Shown: in pieces, positions 5,796 to 14,938 of the stretch
Position numbering within the stretch: the first letter of the stretch is position 1
How the letters are laid out: each line of letters begins with the position of its first letter
Source: Verrucomicrobiota bacterium
GTDB lineage: Bacteria > Verrucomicrobiota > Kiritimatiellia > CAIQIC01 > Lenti-01
Length of the DNA: 20,922 nt
Reading direction: 5' to 3'
NCBI GenBank assembly: GCA_022709625.1
Contig: JAKLIL010000002.1
Coordinates: 1-20,922 of the forward strand
The notes under the pieces: model-generated
The model's database searches: none
Seen by the model: the letters and a program-made list of their open reading frames with translations, nothing else
What the model was told of the DNA's origin: nothing
Program-made: the position numbers and the translations under genes

Positions 5796-8651
5796 TTATT
5801 TGCGCACGCGCAGGCGGTAGAATCCGTTGGACGGGGGCGCGTAGGTGTCGGCGGCAAGGCCGGTCGCGAGGGGTAGGAACGGCTGGCGCAGGTCGGGGGT
5901 GAACAGGACGTCGTAGGCGCGGCCCGGCGCAAAGGGCCAGCGCAGGAGGGGCGGCACGCCCTCCCATTCCGCGGCGAAGAACGCCTGCGGATCCAGCGGG
6001 TGGGTGCCGGCGATTTCCTCGGCGCGGTTGTCCTGCCCATCGGCGTCGGAATCCTCTTCGGCCGGCGGGCCGGCGGGCGTGCCGAACCAATCCTGCCGCC
6101 AGCCGTTGGACAGGCCGTCGCCGAGCAAATCGCCGTGGCGGAAGTTGACGCGGGCGGGCCGCAGGCTGACGGTGGCGAAGGCGTATTGGCCGTAGGCGTC
6201 CGTGGCGCCCCATGCGCGATCGCCCACGAAGGTTCGCGACAGGTAGCGGTCGTTGGCCTGCACGGTGGCGGAGGCAACGACGCCGCCGAGAAATAGGTGC
6301 TGGACGGATTCCGGACCGGCGGCGTTGAGCGCGCTCCACGGCAGGGCGGCTTCCCAACGCATGGTCTGCCGCCGGGCAGGATCGCCGGTCGTCGCGCAGG
6401 CGACGGTGCCGGTGCCCTCGAACTGCGACAGGCGCGCGCCGGGAACGGGCACGAATTCGGCGCTGTTGGTGCCGAGGTAGTAGACGCCTTGGCCGAAGTC
6501 GTAGCCGCCGTAGGCGAAGTTGGTGAAGGTGCTGTCGCCGTATTGGTCGCCGAGGACGAGGGCGACGTCCAGCGGCTCGGTGAAGCGCAGGTTGTGCAGG
6601 AAATCGAGCGCGTTGGGCAAGCCGGACTTGTGCCAAAGGTTCCAGGCGTTGTCGGTCAGCGTGTCGAGGCCCAGGAAAAGCAACAGCACGTTGTTGGTGC
6701 CGCCCAGGTCGGCGCCGATGCCGCCGAGATAGAGGTTCGTGGCGTCGGCGTTGACCCAAATGCGCCCCCAATCGCCGAAGCCCGGCACCTCGTCCTGGGC
6801 CAGCAAGGGCGGACCGGTCATGGCAAAATCGAAGTTGTCGCCAACGTTGTTCAAGTCGGCTCCGGGCGGATCAGCGCTGATGGCCGGCGTGGCGGCGGCC
6901 ACGATGGGCGCCGGCGGCCACGCCGGCGCCGTGGCGCGGACCACGGGAAACGTCCAACGGTGTCGGTCGTTGTCGTCCCATTGGCTGCCCTCGGAGAAGG
7001 CCAATGCCAACTCGCGGGCATCCGGCGGCAAGGCCACGGCGCATTCCCACTCGGCGCCGCTGCGCGGAGCCATCGCCACGACGCCGGTGGCCGAAAACGG
7101 TTGGCCGTTGAAGGCGAGCCAGGCGACAATTTGTGTAGCGCCGGCCAAAGGCCCCATGTCGGCTTCGTAGCGGATGGTGGCGGCACCGCCGGCCACCGGC
7201 ACCGCCGGTTCGACGACGACGCGGTCCAGCAGCGCCTGCCAATCGTGTTCGTAGTTGTTGTGCCAATTGGTGCCCGCCGCGTCGCGAAAGACGAAAGCGA
7301 CCCGCTGGGTGGCCGTGGGCGGCACGGTGAACTCGTATTCCCAGCGCTGGCGCGCCGCATTCCACGCCATCGGTGCATCGACGAACGCGTTGGTGAACGC
7401 GTCCTGACCCAAATGGACGTAGACGGGATTGGCGTCTTTCAGCGGCCCTTCCGTGGCGCGATAGGAGATTTTTGCGGGACGTCCCCGGAGCGGAAAGGCG
7501 GGCTCCATCCGCACCTGGCGACGGTTGACGACGGTTTCGGCGTCGAACACGAATCCGTCGCTGCGGACGGCGCCGATCTGCATCGTCTCGCCGGCGACCT
7601 GGCAGGAGACGTGGTGGAAACACGTCGTCGTGAACGCCAGCATCGGCTCGCCGTAGGCGGCATCGTAGGGCCAAGCGCCGCCGCCGCCCGTGACGAGATA
7701 GCGCACGCCGCGAATCGGCACGGTGCGCTGGTAGTTGTGGCTGTGGCCGTTGAACATCCAGTCGGCCTCGTATTTCACGAGCAGCGGCGACCAGTTGGCC
7801 TGGCCGGGTTCCCAGCCTTCCTTCTCGCCTTGGGAATAGGGCGGCCGATGGCATACGGCAATGGTCCAGACGCTGTTCGCGTCGTTGGCGGCGGCCTGCA
7901 ACTCGCGCGCCAACCATTCGGTTTGGCCCGGCAGGGGGGCTTCGGTACTCAGGCAAATGAAGCGCACGTTGCCGACCGAATAGGCGTAGTTGCCGACGCC
8001 GAGCGAGGGCTCCGGCAAGGCAAAGAGCCGGTGGTACAAGCCGCGCTCGGGGTTGGGCACGTCCGCGTTGCCGGGATCGTCGTGGTTGCCGGGGATCGGC
8101 ATGAACACGCCGCGGGCCAGTTCGTTCGAGCAGACCTGGAAGAAATTCGTCCAGGTGCCGAAGCCGGCGCCGCCGTAGGCCTCGTCGGACATGTCGCCGA
8201 GTTGGATGACCCATTGCGGATCCTCCAGCACGATGCGGTCGGCCACCGTCCGGGCCCAGGCCACGTCGACGCCGCCGTTCAAGTCGCCGTGCAAGGCGAA
8301 ATGCAGCGGCGCGCCGGCCGGCGGGGCCGTCCGGAACGTCGCCTGCTGCCGGAAGCCGTCCGTGGAAGACGCCTCGTAGAAATAGCGCGTGCCGGGCTGG
8401 AGACCGGACAGCGCGATGGCGTGGCGGCGCAGGCCCCCGCCATCGTGGACGACCTGCGCGTAGTTCGTCGTCAGGCCATACCGCACGGTGCCGCGCGCTT
8501 CGGCGGCCGTGTCCCAGGAGATGGTGGCCGTGGTCGTCGGGTCTTCCGTCCACGAGGCCCGCACGGGCGTTTGATAGGATTGGCCAGCCGCACCGGCGGC
8601 CCATGCCGCCAGCCACAAGCCGAGACCCCGTTCGAGTGCAATGCGCGCCAT
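5796..8651 (-). CDS. Secreted purple-acid-phosphatase-like metallophosphoesterase with carbohydrate-binding-like modules
   Basis: A 951-residue protein. Residues 1-23 look like a signal peptide. Residues about 25-112 match the fibronectin-like N-terminal domain of purple acid phosphatases. The metallophosphoesterase core has HGD (D123), LGDMSDEAY (D153), GNHDD (N189/H190), CHRPPY (H268) and GHSHN (H303, H305), so the metal ligands are intact. Two tandem modules follow at about 385-470 and 480-580, each with a conserved 'Y-A-GPL' opening and an 'N/D-rich...W' end, resembling starch-binding CBM25 modules. A beta-rich region at about 610-820 resembles CBM9/DOMON folds. A 'DGLSNGW' plus 'DSDADGQDNRAEE' calcium-loop segment and a C-terminal strand region end the protein, as in many PVC surface proteins. 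The likely role is phosphate release from a glycan-bound or polymeric substrate outside the cell (inference). I chose the ATG at 8651, which opens the signal peptide and has AAGG 6 bases upstream. Its promoter is divergent from the M16 gene. Confidence 0.88.
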   Translation of the reverse strand: MARIALERGLGLWLAAWAAGAAGQSYQTPVRASWTEDPTTTATISWDTAAEARGTVRYGLTTNYAQVVHDGGGLRRHAIALSGLQPGTRYFYEASSTDGFRQQATFRTAPPAGAPLHFALHGDLNGGVDVAWARTVADRIVLEDPQWVIQLGDMSDEAYGGAGFGTWTNFFQVCSNELARGVFMPIPGNHDDPGNADVPNPERGLYHRLFALPEPSLGVGNYAYSVGNVRFICLSTEAPLPGQTEWLARELQAAANDANSVWTIAVCHRPPYSQGEKEGWEPGQANWSPLLVKYEADWMFNGHSHNYQRTVPIRGVRYLVTGGGGAWPYDAAYGEPMLAFTTTCFHHVSCQVAGETMQIGAVRSDGFVFDAETVVNRRQVRMEPAFPLRGRPAKISYRATEGPLKDANPVYVHLGQDAFTNAFVDAPMAWNAARQRWEYEFTVPPTATQRVAFVFRDAAGTNWHNNYEHDWQALLDRVVVEPAVPVAGGAATIRYEADMGPLAGATQIVAWLAFNGQPFSATGVVAMAPRSGAEWECAVALPPDARELALAFSEGSQWDDNDRHRWTFPVVRATAPAWPPAPIVAAATPAISADPPGADLNNVGDNFDFAMTGPPLLAQDEVPGFGDWGRIWVNADATNLYLGGIGADLGGTNNVLLLFLGLDTLTDNAWNLWHKSGLPNALDFLHNLRFTEPLDVALVLGDQYGDSTFTNFAYGGYDFGQGVYYLGTNSAEFVPVPGARLSQFEGTGTVACATTGDPARRQTMRWEAALPWSALNAAGPESVQHLFLGGVVASATVQANDRYLSRTFVGDRAWGATDAYGQYAFATVSLRPARVNFRHGDLLGDGLSNGWRQDWFGTPAGPPAEEDSDADGQDNRAEEIAGTHPLDPQAFFAAEWEGVPPLLRWPFAPGRAYDVLFTPDLRQPFLPLATGLAADTYAPPSNGFYRLRVRK

Positions 8652-8670
8652 AGGTTGCCTTGTCGCCGGC

Positions 8671-8699
8671 AATATATCCGTGCCATGCGTCGGGAACAA
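8671..8699 (-). promoter_or_regulatory. Candidate promoter of the metallophosphoesterase gene
   Basis: On the minus strand TTGTTC (8694-8699), a 17-base spacer and TATATT (8671-8676) match sigma-70 elements at 3/6 and 5/6. The start site would fall near 8664, leaving a leader of about 13 bases that carries the AAGG ribosome-binding site. Confidence 0.5.
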
Positions 8700-8716
8700 A
8701 TCCAATCGGTTTCTGG

Positions 8717-8745
8717 CTGTCAGGCCCCCGCTCCTTTGCTATGTT
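8717..8745 (+). promoter_or_regulatory. Candidate promoter of the M16 peptidase gene, leaderless type
   Basis: CTGTCA (8717-8722), a 17-base spacer and TATGTT (8740-8745), preceded by a TGC extended -10. Only 7 bases separate the -10 from the ATG at 8753, so transcription should begin at or one base before the start codon. No Shine-Dalgarno precedes that ATG. Confidence 0.5.
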
Positions 8746-8752
8746 CGCCGCC

Positions 8753-11365
8753 ATGAACCGATTTGGCCATTGGCTGGGCGCCTTGTGCGCCCTGCTGTTC
8801 ACCCAGGAGTCCGCCATGTCCCAAGATTCCGTGGAAGCCCTGCAAACCGCCAACCGGGGCGTGCGCCGGTTCACGCTGGACAACGGCTTGACGGTCCTGC
8901 TGAAGGAGGACCGCAGCGCGCCGCTGGCGGCCATCCAATACTGGGTCGGTGCGGGCGCGATCCACGAAGGGGAAAACCTCGGCGGCGGCCTATCCCACTA
9001 TCTCGAGCACATGATTTTCAAGGGCACCGACACCCGCGGTCCGGGCCAGATTTCCAAGGAAATCGCCGACGCTGGCGGCGAAATCAACGCCTATACCTCC
9101 AACGACCGGACGGTGTTCCACGCCAATCTGCCGGCCGACCGCTGGTTGGTTGGCCTCGACGTTTTGACCGACGCCGTCTTCCATCCGTCGTTCCCCGAAA
9201 ACGAATGGCGGCGGGAACGCGAGGTGATTTTGCGGGAATACGACATGGGCGAGGACGATCCCGGCCGCACGATCGGCCGCCTGATCTGGGAAACGGCCTT
9301 CCGCCTGCATCCCTACCGCGTGCCGATCATCGGCTGGCGCGACGTGCTCGTCACCATGGACCGCGACGACCTCGTCGCCTACCACCGCCGCCACTATTCG
9401 CCCGACAACGTGATCCTCGCCGTGGCGGGCGATCTGCCCGTGGACGAGATGGAAGCGGCCATCCGGGAACGGCTCGGCAAAATCCCGCGCACGCCGCGGG
9501 AACCGATGGCGATTCCGGCGGAACCCCCGCAGTTGGCCGAGCGCTTTGGCCGCAAGACGGGACCGTACGAGGTGACGCGCATCGCGTGGACGTTCCACGC
9601 CACCGATCTGGCCGATCCCGATACGCCGGCGCTGGACGTCTTGGCCTCCGCCACGGGTTCGGGCCGGTCTTCCCTCCTGGTGAAACGCCTGCGCGAGGAA
9701 CGACGGCTCGTGCTCGACGTGGATGCGTGGAGCTATACCCCCAAGGATCCCGGCCTGTTCGGCATCAGCGCCGAATGCGAACCCGAGAAGGAAGCCGAAG
9801 TCGTGGCAGCCCTGCGCGCGGAAGTGGCGCGCTGGCAGACCGAACCCATCGCGGCCGCGCGCATCGAACAGGCGCGCCGCGAAGTGCTGGTGGGCGCGAT
9901 CCAGGATTTGGCCGCGATGGACGGCCAAGCGGGTTCCATGGCGTCGGGCGAATTCTACGCGGGTAATCCCCGCCACGTCGAAGTCTACCTCGAACAGGTT
10001 CGGCAGGTCTCGCCCAAGGACTTGATGCGCGTGGCGCGCAAATACCTCCGCGCCGAAAACGGCTCGTGGGCGATCCTGGCGCCGGCCGGGACGGAAACGA
10101 ACGCGGCGGCCCGGGGAGCGACGGCCGACTTCCATATCCAAGCCCACACCTTGGCCAACGGCTTGCGGGTAATCGTGCGCGAAGATCCGCGGCTGCCCAT
10201 GGCCTACGTCTCCGCCGTCCTCGGCGGGGGCCTGTTGGCCGAAACCGAAAGCCAAGCCGGCATCTCGCAGCTGGCCGCCGACCTTCTCACGCGCGGCACG
10301 TCGCGGCACACCGCCGCCGAATTGGCCGAACTCCTCGAAGCCCGCGCCGTCACCCTCGCCAGTTTTTCCGGCCGCAACAGCTACGGGCTTTCGGCCTCCG
10401 GCCTCGCCGAAGATATGGGGCTCATGCTGGAGACCGTCGCCGAATGCCTGCTCGATTCGCAGTTCCCCGCCGACGAGCTGGAAAAGCAGCGCGCGCTCCA
10501 GTTGGCGGCCATCCGCCGCGAGCAGGAACAGCCCATGACGCACGCCCAGCAAATGGTGCGCGAAGCGTTCTTTCCGAACCACCCCTACCGCTACTCCCCC
10601 GTCGGTAATTCCAATGCCGTGGCCGCCTTGGCCCGCGCCGACCTGCAGGCCCATCACCGCAAACTGCTGGGCGCCTCGAATCTGGTACTGGCGGTCTTTG
10701 GCAACGTGAAAACCGACCAAGTGATGGCCCAGGCCGAGCAGGCCTTTGCGGCGTTGCCGACGGTTCCCGCGCCGACATGGCCGGCGCTGCCGGCGCCCCC
10801 GGCCGCGCCGGTCCGCGCGGAAAAACGCCTGCCCTTCAAGCAAACCGTGCTGGTTCGCGCCTGGCCGGGAATCAAGGCCGGCGACCCGCGCGAAGACGCC
10901 GTCGCGGTCCTGATGGACGCCCTCACCGGACTTTCTTCCGACCTGTTCATCGAGGTGCGCGACAAGCGCGGCCTGGCCTACTACACCGGCGCCACGCAAT
11001 TTTCCGGACCCGTCGGCGGATTGTTCCTGATTTATGCCGGCACCACGGAGGAAGGCCGCGCCGAAGTCGAAACCCAAATCCAGGCCCAAACCGACCGTCT
11101 TTGCACCGCCGGACTCCGACCCGAAGAATTCAACCGGGCGGTGGAGCAACTGGTGGCCGAAACCGCCCGCGCGCGGCAAAACAACGGCGGTCTGGCGCAG
11201 CAGTGCGCCCTCGACGAACTGCTCGGCCTCGGCTATCGCCACTCGCTTGAAACCGTCGACCGCCTGAAACGCCTGGAACCCGCCGCGGTCCGCGAAGCCG
11301 CCGCCTTCCTCTTCGGGGCTTCCGGAAACGCGACGGCGATCGTCCTGCCCGAACCGACGCCGTGA
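8753..11365 (+). CDS. Fused tandem M16 zinc peptidase, exported
   Basis: An 870-residue protein made of two M16 (pitrilysin/insulinase) halves. The first has the inverted zinc motif HYLEH (H82, E85, H86) and the distal ligand E162 in 'EREVILREYD', so it should be catalytic. The second (about from residue 465) keeps the fold pattern but has 'ISQLAADLL' where HxxEH would be, so it is a non-catalytic partner domain. An active and an inactive half closing as a clamshell is known from the PqqL/processing-protease families, which degrade peptides. The start is ambiguous. The ATG at 8753 gives a hydrophobic leader ('WLGALCALLFT') and lies next to a leaderless-type promoter. The ATG at 8816 has AGGAG 7 bases upstream but would remove the leader. 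I chose 8753. The stop overlaps the GTG of the next gene. Confidence 0.9.
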   Translation: MNRFGHWLGALCALLFTQESAMSQDSVEALQTANRGVRRFTLDNGLTVLLKEDRSAPLAAIQYWVGAGAIHEGENLGGGLSHYLEHMIFKGTDTRGPGQISKEIADAGGEINAYTSNDRTVFHANLPADRWLVGLDVLTDAVFHPSFPENEWRREREVILREYDMGEDDPGRTIGRLIWETAFRLHPYRVPIIGWRDVLVTMDRDDLVAYHRRHYSPDNVILAVAGDLPVDEMEAAIRERLGKIPRTPREPMAIPAEPPQLAERFGRKTGPYEVTRIAWTFHATDLADPDTPALDVLASATGSGRSSLLVKRLREERRLVLDVDAWSYTPKDPGLFGISAECEPEKEAEVVAALRAEVARWQTEPIAAARIEQARREVLVGAIQDLAAMDGQAGSMASGEFYAGNPRHVEVYLEQVRQVSPKDLMRVARKYLRAENGSWAILAPAGTETNAAARGATADFHIQAHTLANGLRVIVREDPRLPMAYVSAVLGGGLLAETESQAGISQLAADLLTRGTSRHTAAELAELLEARAVTLASFSGRNSYGLSASGLAEDMGLMLETVAECLLDSQFPADELEKQRALQLAAIRREQEQPMTHAQQMVREAFFPNHPYRYSPVGNSNAVAALARADLQAHHRKLLGASNLVLAVFGNVKTDQVMAQAEQAFAALPTVPAPTWPALPAPPAAPVRAEKRLPFKQTVLVRAWPGIKAGDPREDAVAVLMDALTGLSSDLFIEVRDKRGLAYYTGATQFSGPVGGLFLIYAGTTEEGRAEVETQIQAQTDRLCTAGLRPEEFNRAVEQLVAETARARQNNGGLAQQCALDELLGLGYRHSLETVDRLKRLEPAAVREAAAFLFGASGNATAIVLPEPTP

Positions 11366-12153
11366 CGCGGCCATTCTATCGAAAAAAACGCACCTGGAGC
11401 GCCATCGTCCTGGTGGTCTGCGCGATTCTGGCCATCGTGTTCCGCCAAGACCTGGGCGCGTTCACCGACCGGCTGCGCTGGGAAGACGTCCGCGCCGCCG
11501 TGCTGGCCGCGGGACCATGGGCCCCCGCGATCTGCATCCTGCTTAACGGGCTGTTCACGCTGGTCTTCCTGCCCACCACTCTGGTTTGCGTGCTGGTTGC
11601 GCTGCTGTTTGGCATCGTGCGCGGCCTGCCCATCTGCCTCGCGGGGCTGGCGCTGGGAATGGCCATGTCCTTTCTGATTGCCCGGTATCTGCTGCGCGAC
11701 TGGCTCGAACGCCGCCTCGGCCATACCCGCCTGTACCGCCGGTTGGAAGCCAGCATCCGGAGCGACGGCTGGCAAATCGTCTTTTTCACGCGCCTGCTGC
11801 CGATCAACCCCTACGGTTTTCTGAACTACGCCTACGGGCTCACGAGTTTGTCCTTCTGGCGTTATCTGCTGGCGTCCACGCTCGGCGTGATTCCCAACAC
11901 GCTGGCGCTGTTGTGGACCGCCAAGGCCGCCGGCAATCTCGCCCGGGGCCAGATGGACTGGCACATCCTGGCCATCCTGTTTGCCGGCGCGGGCCTTTTC
12001 GCCCTTCTTGCTTGGTTGCCAAAACTGCTCCGCCGCCGGATTCCCGCCGGAGTCCTGCCCGACGCCGGCGACGAAGACGAAGTCGAGGAAGACGAAGCCA
12101 AACAGGGTGATTCCGCGCCGTCTGCGCCGATTTCCGAATTGCCCGACCCCTAG
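11362..12153 (+). CDS. TVP38/TMEM64 (VTT-domain) family membrane protein
   Basis: A 263-residue integral membrane protein. There is a short cytoplasmic start with basic residues, a first helix at about 12-27, and then several further helices. It carries the family-typical 'FFTRLLPINPYGFLNYAYG' block (the F-x-R-x-x-P-x-x-P...N-Y-x-x-G motif) and 'STLGVIPNTLAL'. VTT proteins belong to the DedA/VMP1 group and are thought to handle lipids in the inner membrane. The end is a charged 'DEDEVEEDEA' tail that is probably cytoplasmic. Start is GTG at 11362, in a GTGA overlap with the stop of the M16 gene, which implies translational coupling. The substrate cannot be told from sequence. Confidence 0.87.
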   Translation: MTRPFYRKKRTWSAIVLVVCAILAIVFRQDLGAFTDRLRWEDVRAAVLAAGPWAPAICILLNGLFTLVFLPTTLVCVLVALLFGIVRGLPICLAGLALGMAMSFLIARYLLRDWLERRLGHTRLYRRLEASIRSDGWQIVFFTRLLPINPYGFLNYAYGLTSLSFWRYLLASTLGVIPNTLALLWTAKAAGNLARGQMDWHILAILFAGAGLFALLAWLPKLLRRRIPAGVLPDAGDEDEVEEDEAKQGDSAPSAPISELPDP

Positions 12154-12165
12154 ACGGCTGATACT
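12139..12165 (+). promoter_or_regulatory. Possible leaderless-type promoter of the trxB operon
   Basis: GATACT (12160-12165, 4/6) ends 8 bases before the trxB ATG, and TTGCCC (12139-12144, 4/6) lies 15 bases upstream of it. The short spacer makes it weaker than the two comparable sites at 8717 and 15261. It is listed because it has the same -10-to-ATG geometry and no Shine-Dalgarno is present. Confidence 0.3.
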
Positions 12166-12173
12166 CTGCGCGC

Positions 12174-13100
12174 ATGAAATCCCTGGTCATCCTCGGTTCC
12201 GGACCGGCCGGCTTGACCGCGGCGGTCTATGCCGCGCGCGCGGGCCTTGCCCCCCTCGTGCTGGATGGCCCCAATCCTGGTGGCCCCCTGATCACCACCC
12301 CCCTGATTGAAAACATTCCCGGCTTTCCCGACGGCATCGCGGGTTTCGATTTCATCCAGCTCTTGCGCCGCCAGGCGGAAAAATTCGGGACCCGTTTCCA
12401 CAGCGTCCAAGTAGAAAACCTGGCGCCCCGGCCGGGCGGCGGCGCCGATCTCCGGCTTGGCGACGGCGCCACCATGGCGGCGGATGCCATCATCATCGCC
12501 ACCGGCGCCGGGCATCGCCGCCTCGACCTGCCGGGCGAAACCGAACTGTCCGGGCACGGCATATCGTATTGCGCCACGTGCGACGGCGCCTTCCATCGCG
12601 GCCAGCATATCGCCGTCGTGGGCGGCGGCGACACCGCCATGGAAGAAGCCCTCTTCCTCGCCCGCTTTGCCTCCCAAGTCACGATCATCCATCGCCGCGA
12701 CGCCTTCCGCGCCACCCGCATCCTCGCCCAACGCGCGCTGGACAATCCGAAGATCGCGGTGCGCTGGAATTCCGTCGTGACGGGCCTGGTTGATCCCGCC
12801 CAGGGCAAGCTGACGGCCCTGAAATTGCGCGACGTGAAATCCGACAAGGAGAGCCGCTTGGAAGTCGGCGCGTTGTTCGTTGCCATCGGCCTGGTCCCCG
12901 CCACGAAACCGTATGCCGGCGTGCTCGAGTTGGATGCCAACGGCTATCTGCTCACCGACGGCGTGCGCACCAAATTGCCCGGAGTATTCGTGGCTGGCGA
13001 CGTCGCCGATGCCCTCTACCGCCAAGCCGTGACTGCCGCGGGCAGCGGCTGCCAGGCCGCCATCGAGGCCATGCACTACCTGGAATCCCTGGGAGCATGA
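12174..13100 (+). CDS. trxB: Thioredoxin reductase
   Basis: A 308-residue cytoplasmic flavoprotein that passes electrons from NADPH through FAD and a redox disulfide to thioredoxin. Visible are the FAD-binding GSGPAG (8-13), the redox pair CATC (C133/C136) in 'SYCATCDGAF', the NADPH loop GGGDTA (150-155) with the 2'-phosphate-binding 'HRRDAFRA' (173-180), and the C-terminal 'GVFVAGDVAD' FAD motif. The 'GGPLITT' loop has Pro where most TrxB proteins have Gln (GGQL). It opens a three-gene overlapping unit with the ABC exporter and the TrpR-like gene. The ATG has no clear ribosome-binding site, only a -10-like element close upstream. Confidence 0.95.
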   Translation: MKSLVILGSGPAGLTAAVYAARAGLAPLVLDGPNPGGPLITTPLIENIPGFPDGIAGFDFIQLLRRQAEKFGTRFHSVQVENLAPRPGGGADLRLGDGATMAADAIIIATGAGHRRLDLPGETELSGHGISYCATCDGAFHRGQHIAVVGGGDTAMEEALFLARFASQVTIIHRRDAFRATRILAQRALDNPKIAVRWNSVVTGLVDPAQGKLTALKLRDVKSDKESRLEVGALFVAIGLVPATKPYAGVLELDANGYLLTDGVRTKLPGVFVAGDVADALYRQAVTAAGSGCQAAIEAMHYLESLGA

Positions 13101-14938
13101 GCAGGCACTCGCGCAAGCTGACCGCGCGCGAACGGCAGGTCTATCTGCGCCTGCTGGCCCGGACTAAAGCCTGCCGCGGACGCCTGATTCTCGCCGTCGT
13201 CTTCGGGGCGATGTTCGGCGGATCGATCTTCGGCATTTTCGCCGCCGCGCGGGGCGGCATGGCGCGGATTTTCGGCGGCACCGCCACCCAGCTCAACCAA
13301 GTCGCGAACGATTGGGTGGGCCGCTGGTACGCCGGCGGCCTGCACCACGACGGGCTCGTCACCGTCCTCGTGCTCGGACTGCTGCTGTTCTTCGTGCTGC
13401 TGCGGGGCGTCGGCTATTTCTTCAGCAAATACCTGATCGAATGGGTTGCCCAAACCGTGGTCCTCGGCCTGCGCAACGAAGTGTTCGGCCGCATCCTGCG
13501 CCTGCCGATGCTCTACTTCACGGGATCGCGCACCGGCGAATTGATGTCGCGCACCCTCAACGACACCCAGCTCATCGAACGCGGCATCACCGAAGTCATC
13601 TGCGACCTCGTCCAGGAACCGTTCGTGCTGCTGGCGGCCGCCGTGGCGCTGTGCCTCACCGATCTGCGCCTGGCCGTGTTCAGCCTGGTCTTGTTTCCCA
13701 TCTGCATCGTACCCATCCGGATTTTCGGCAACCGCGTCCGCCGCAACGCCCGGGCCGGGCAGGAACGCATGGCCGATCTGGCCAGCCTGCAGCAGGGAGT
13801 CGTCAGCGGCGCGGCCATCGTCAAAGCGTTCGGCACGGAGGCGCGCGAACAGGCGCGCTTCGAACGCCTGAGCTACGATTTCTTCCGCCGCCAGATCAAG
13901 ATCACCGCCGCCAAGGCCGCCATCAGCCCGCTGATCGAAACGCTCTCGGCCGCCGGAGCGTGCGCCATCCTGGTGTATGCCCGCCGGACGGCGCTGGACC
14001 TGCCCAGCCTGATGGTTTTTCTGGGGGCCCTGTTCTTCATGTACGCCCCCGTCAAAAAGCTCTCCCGCGTCGTGCTCTTCATCCAGCAGAGCAGCGCCGC
14101 CGCCGAACGCATTTTCGCCATCCTCGACACCCCCGACACCGTCTTCGACCAGCCCGGGGCTGGCGAACTCCGCGGGCCGATCGGGGAAATCCGCTACGCG
14201 GACGTGACTTTCGCCTACTCCCCGGGCGGCCCCGCGGTGCTGAACGGCATCGATCTCGCGGCCCGCACCGGCGAATTGATTGCGCTCGTCGGCAGTTCCG
14301 GCTCCGGCAAGACCACGCTGGTCAATCTCCTGCCCCGTTTCTTCGATCCCACCCGGGGGCGCGTGCTGATCGATGGCCGCGACCTGCGCAAATTCACCCT
14401 CGAGAGCCTGCGCCGCCATGTCGGACTGGTCACGCAGGAAACCTTCCTGTTCAACGACACCGTCTTTCGCAACATCGCCTACGGCGACCCCGACGCCACC
14501 CGCGCCCAGGTCGAGGCCGCCGCGAAAAAAGCCCACGCCCACGAGTTCATCCTCGCCATGCCCAAGGGCTACGACACCGTCATCGCCGAACGCGGGCTCC
14601 TGCTGTCGGGCGGGCAACGCCAGCGCTTGGCCATTGCCCGCGCCCTCCTGCGCAATCCGCCCATCCTGATTCTCGACGAGGCGACCAGCGCGCTCGACAC
14701 CGAATCGGAGCGCGCGGTCCAGGCCGCCCTAAACGATGCCATGCAAGGCCGGACCGTGTTCGCCATCGCCCATCGCCTGTCCACCATCCGCCGCGCCGAC
14801 CAGATTCTCGTGCTCGACGGCGGCCGGATCGCCGAACGCGGACGGCACGAAGAATTGCTTGCCCGCGGCAGCATCTATGGCCGCCTGTACCGCCTGCAGT
14901 TCGAAAACCAAGCCCCGGCCGCCCCGCTGCCACCATGA
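13097..14938 (+). CDS. MsbA-type ABC exporter (fused membrane and ATPase domains)
   Basis: A 613-residue half-transporter that would work as a homodimer. Six membrane helices occupy about 28-335. The region includes a 'TGSRTGELMSRTLNDTQLI' intracellular coupling segment typical of lipid-A/multidrug exporters. The nucleotide-binding domain has Walker A GSSGSGKTT (about 399-407), a Q-loop in 'TQETFLF', signature LSGGQ (about 503), Walker B ILILDEATS (about 522-530) and the H-loop 'AHRLS'. The likely function is flipping a lipid such as lipid A or a glycolipid across the inner membrane. Whether it is the true MsbA or a paralogue cannot be decided here, so no symbol is given. The start lies in an ATGA overlap with trxB and the stop in an ATGA overlap with the TrpR-like gene. 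Confidence 0.9.
   Translation: MSRHSRKLTARERQVYLRLLARTKACRGRLILAVVFGAMFGGSIFGIFAAARGGMARIFGGTATQLNQVANDWVGRWYAGGLHHDGLVTVLVLGLLLFFVLLRGVGYFFSKYLIEWVAQTVVLGLRNEVFGRILRLPMLYFTGSRTGELMSRTLNDTQLIERGITEVICDLVQEPFVLLAAAVALCLTDLRLAVFSLVLFPICIVPIRIFGNRVRRNARAGQERMADLASLQQGVVSGAAIVKAFGTEAREQARFERLSYDFFRRQIKITAAKAAISPLIETLSAAGACAILVYARRTALDLPSLMVFLGALFFMYAPVKKLSRVVLFIQQSSAAAERIFAILDTPDTVFDQPGAGELRGPIGEIRYADVTFAYSPGGPAVLNGIDLAARTGELIALVGSSGSGKTTLVNLLPRFFDPTRGRVLIDGRDLRKFTLESLRRHVGLVTQETFLFNDTVFRNIAYGDPDATRAQVEAAAKKAHAHEFILAMPKGYDTVIAERGLLLSGGQRQRLAIARALLRNPPILILDEATSALDTESERAVQAALNDAMQGRTVFAIAHRLSTIRRADQILVLDGGRIAERGRHEELLARGSIYGRLYRLQFENQAPAAPLPP

Noticed and set aside
6297..8756. Long plus-strand open frame of 819 codons opposite the phosphatase
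   Set aside because: It is antisense to a protein with intact catalytic motifs. Its composition is the Val/Gly/Ala/His/Arg mix expected from the complement of GC-rich coding DNA.
8990..11374. Long minus-strand open frame of 794 codons opposite the M16 peptidase
   Set aside because: It is an antisense shadow. No domain is recognisable and the plus-strand gene has clear zinc-protease motifs.
13312..14934. Long plus-strand frame preceding and continuous with the TrpR-like gene
   Set aside because: Upstream of 14935 it is an Arg/Pro/His-rich off-frame reading of the ABC exporter. Only the part from the ATG at 14935 is protein-like.
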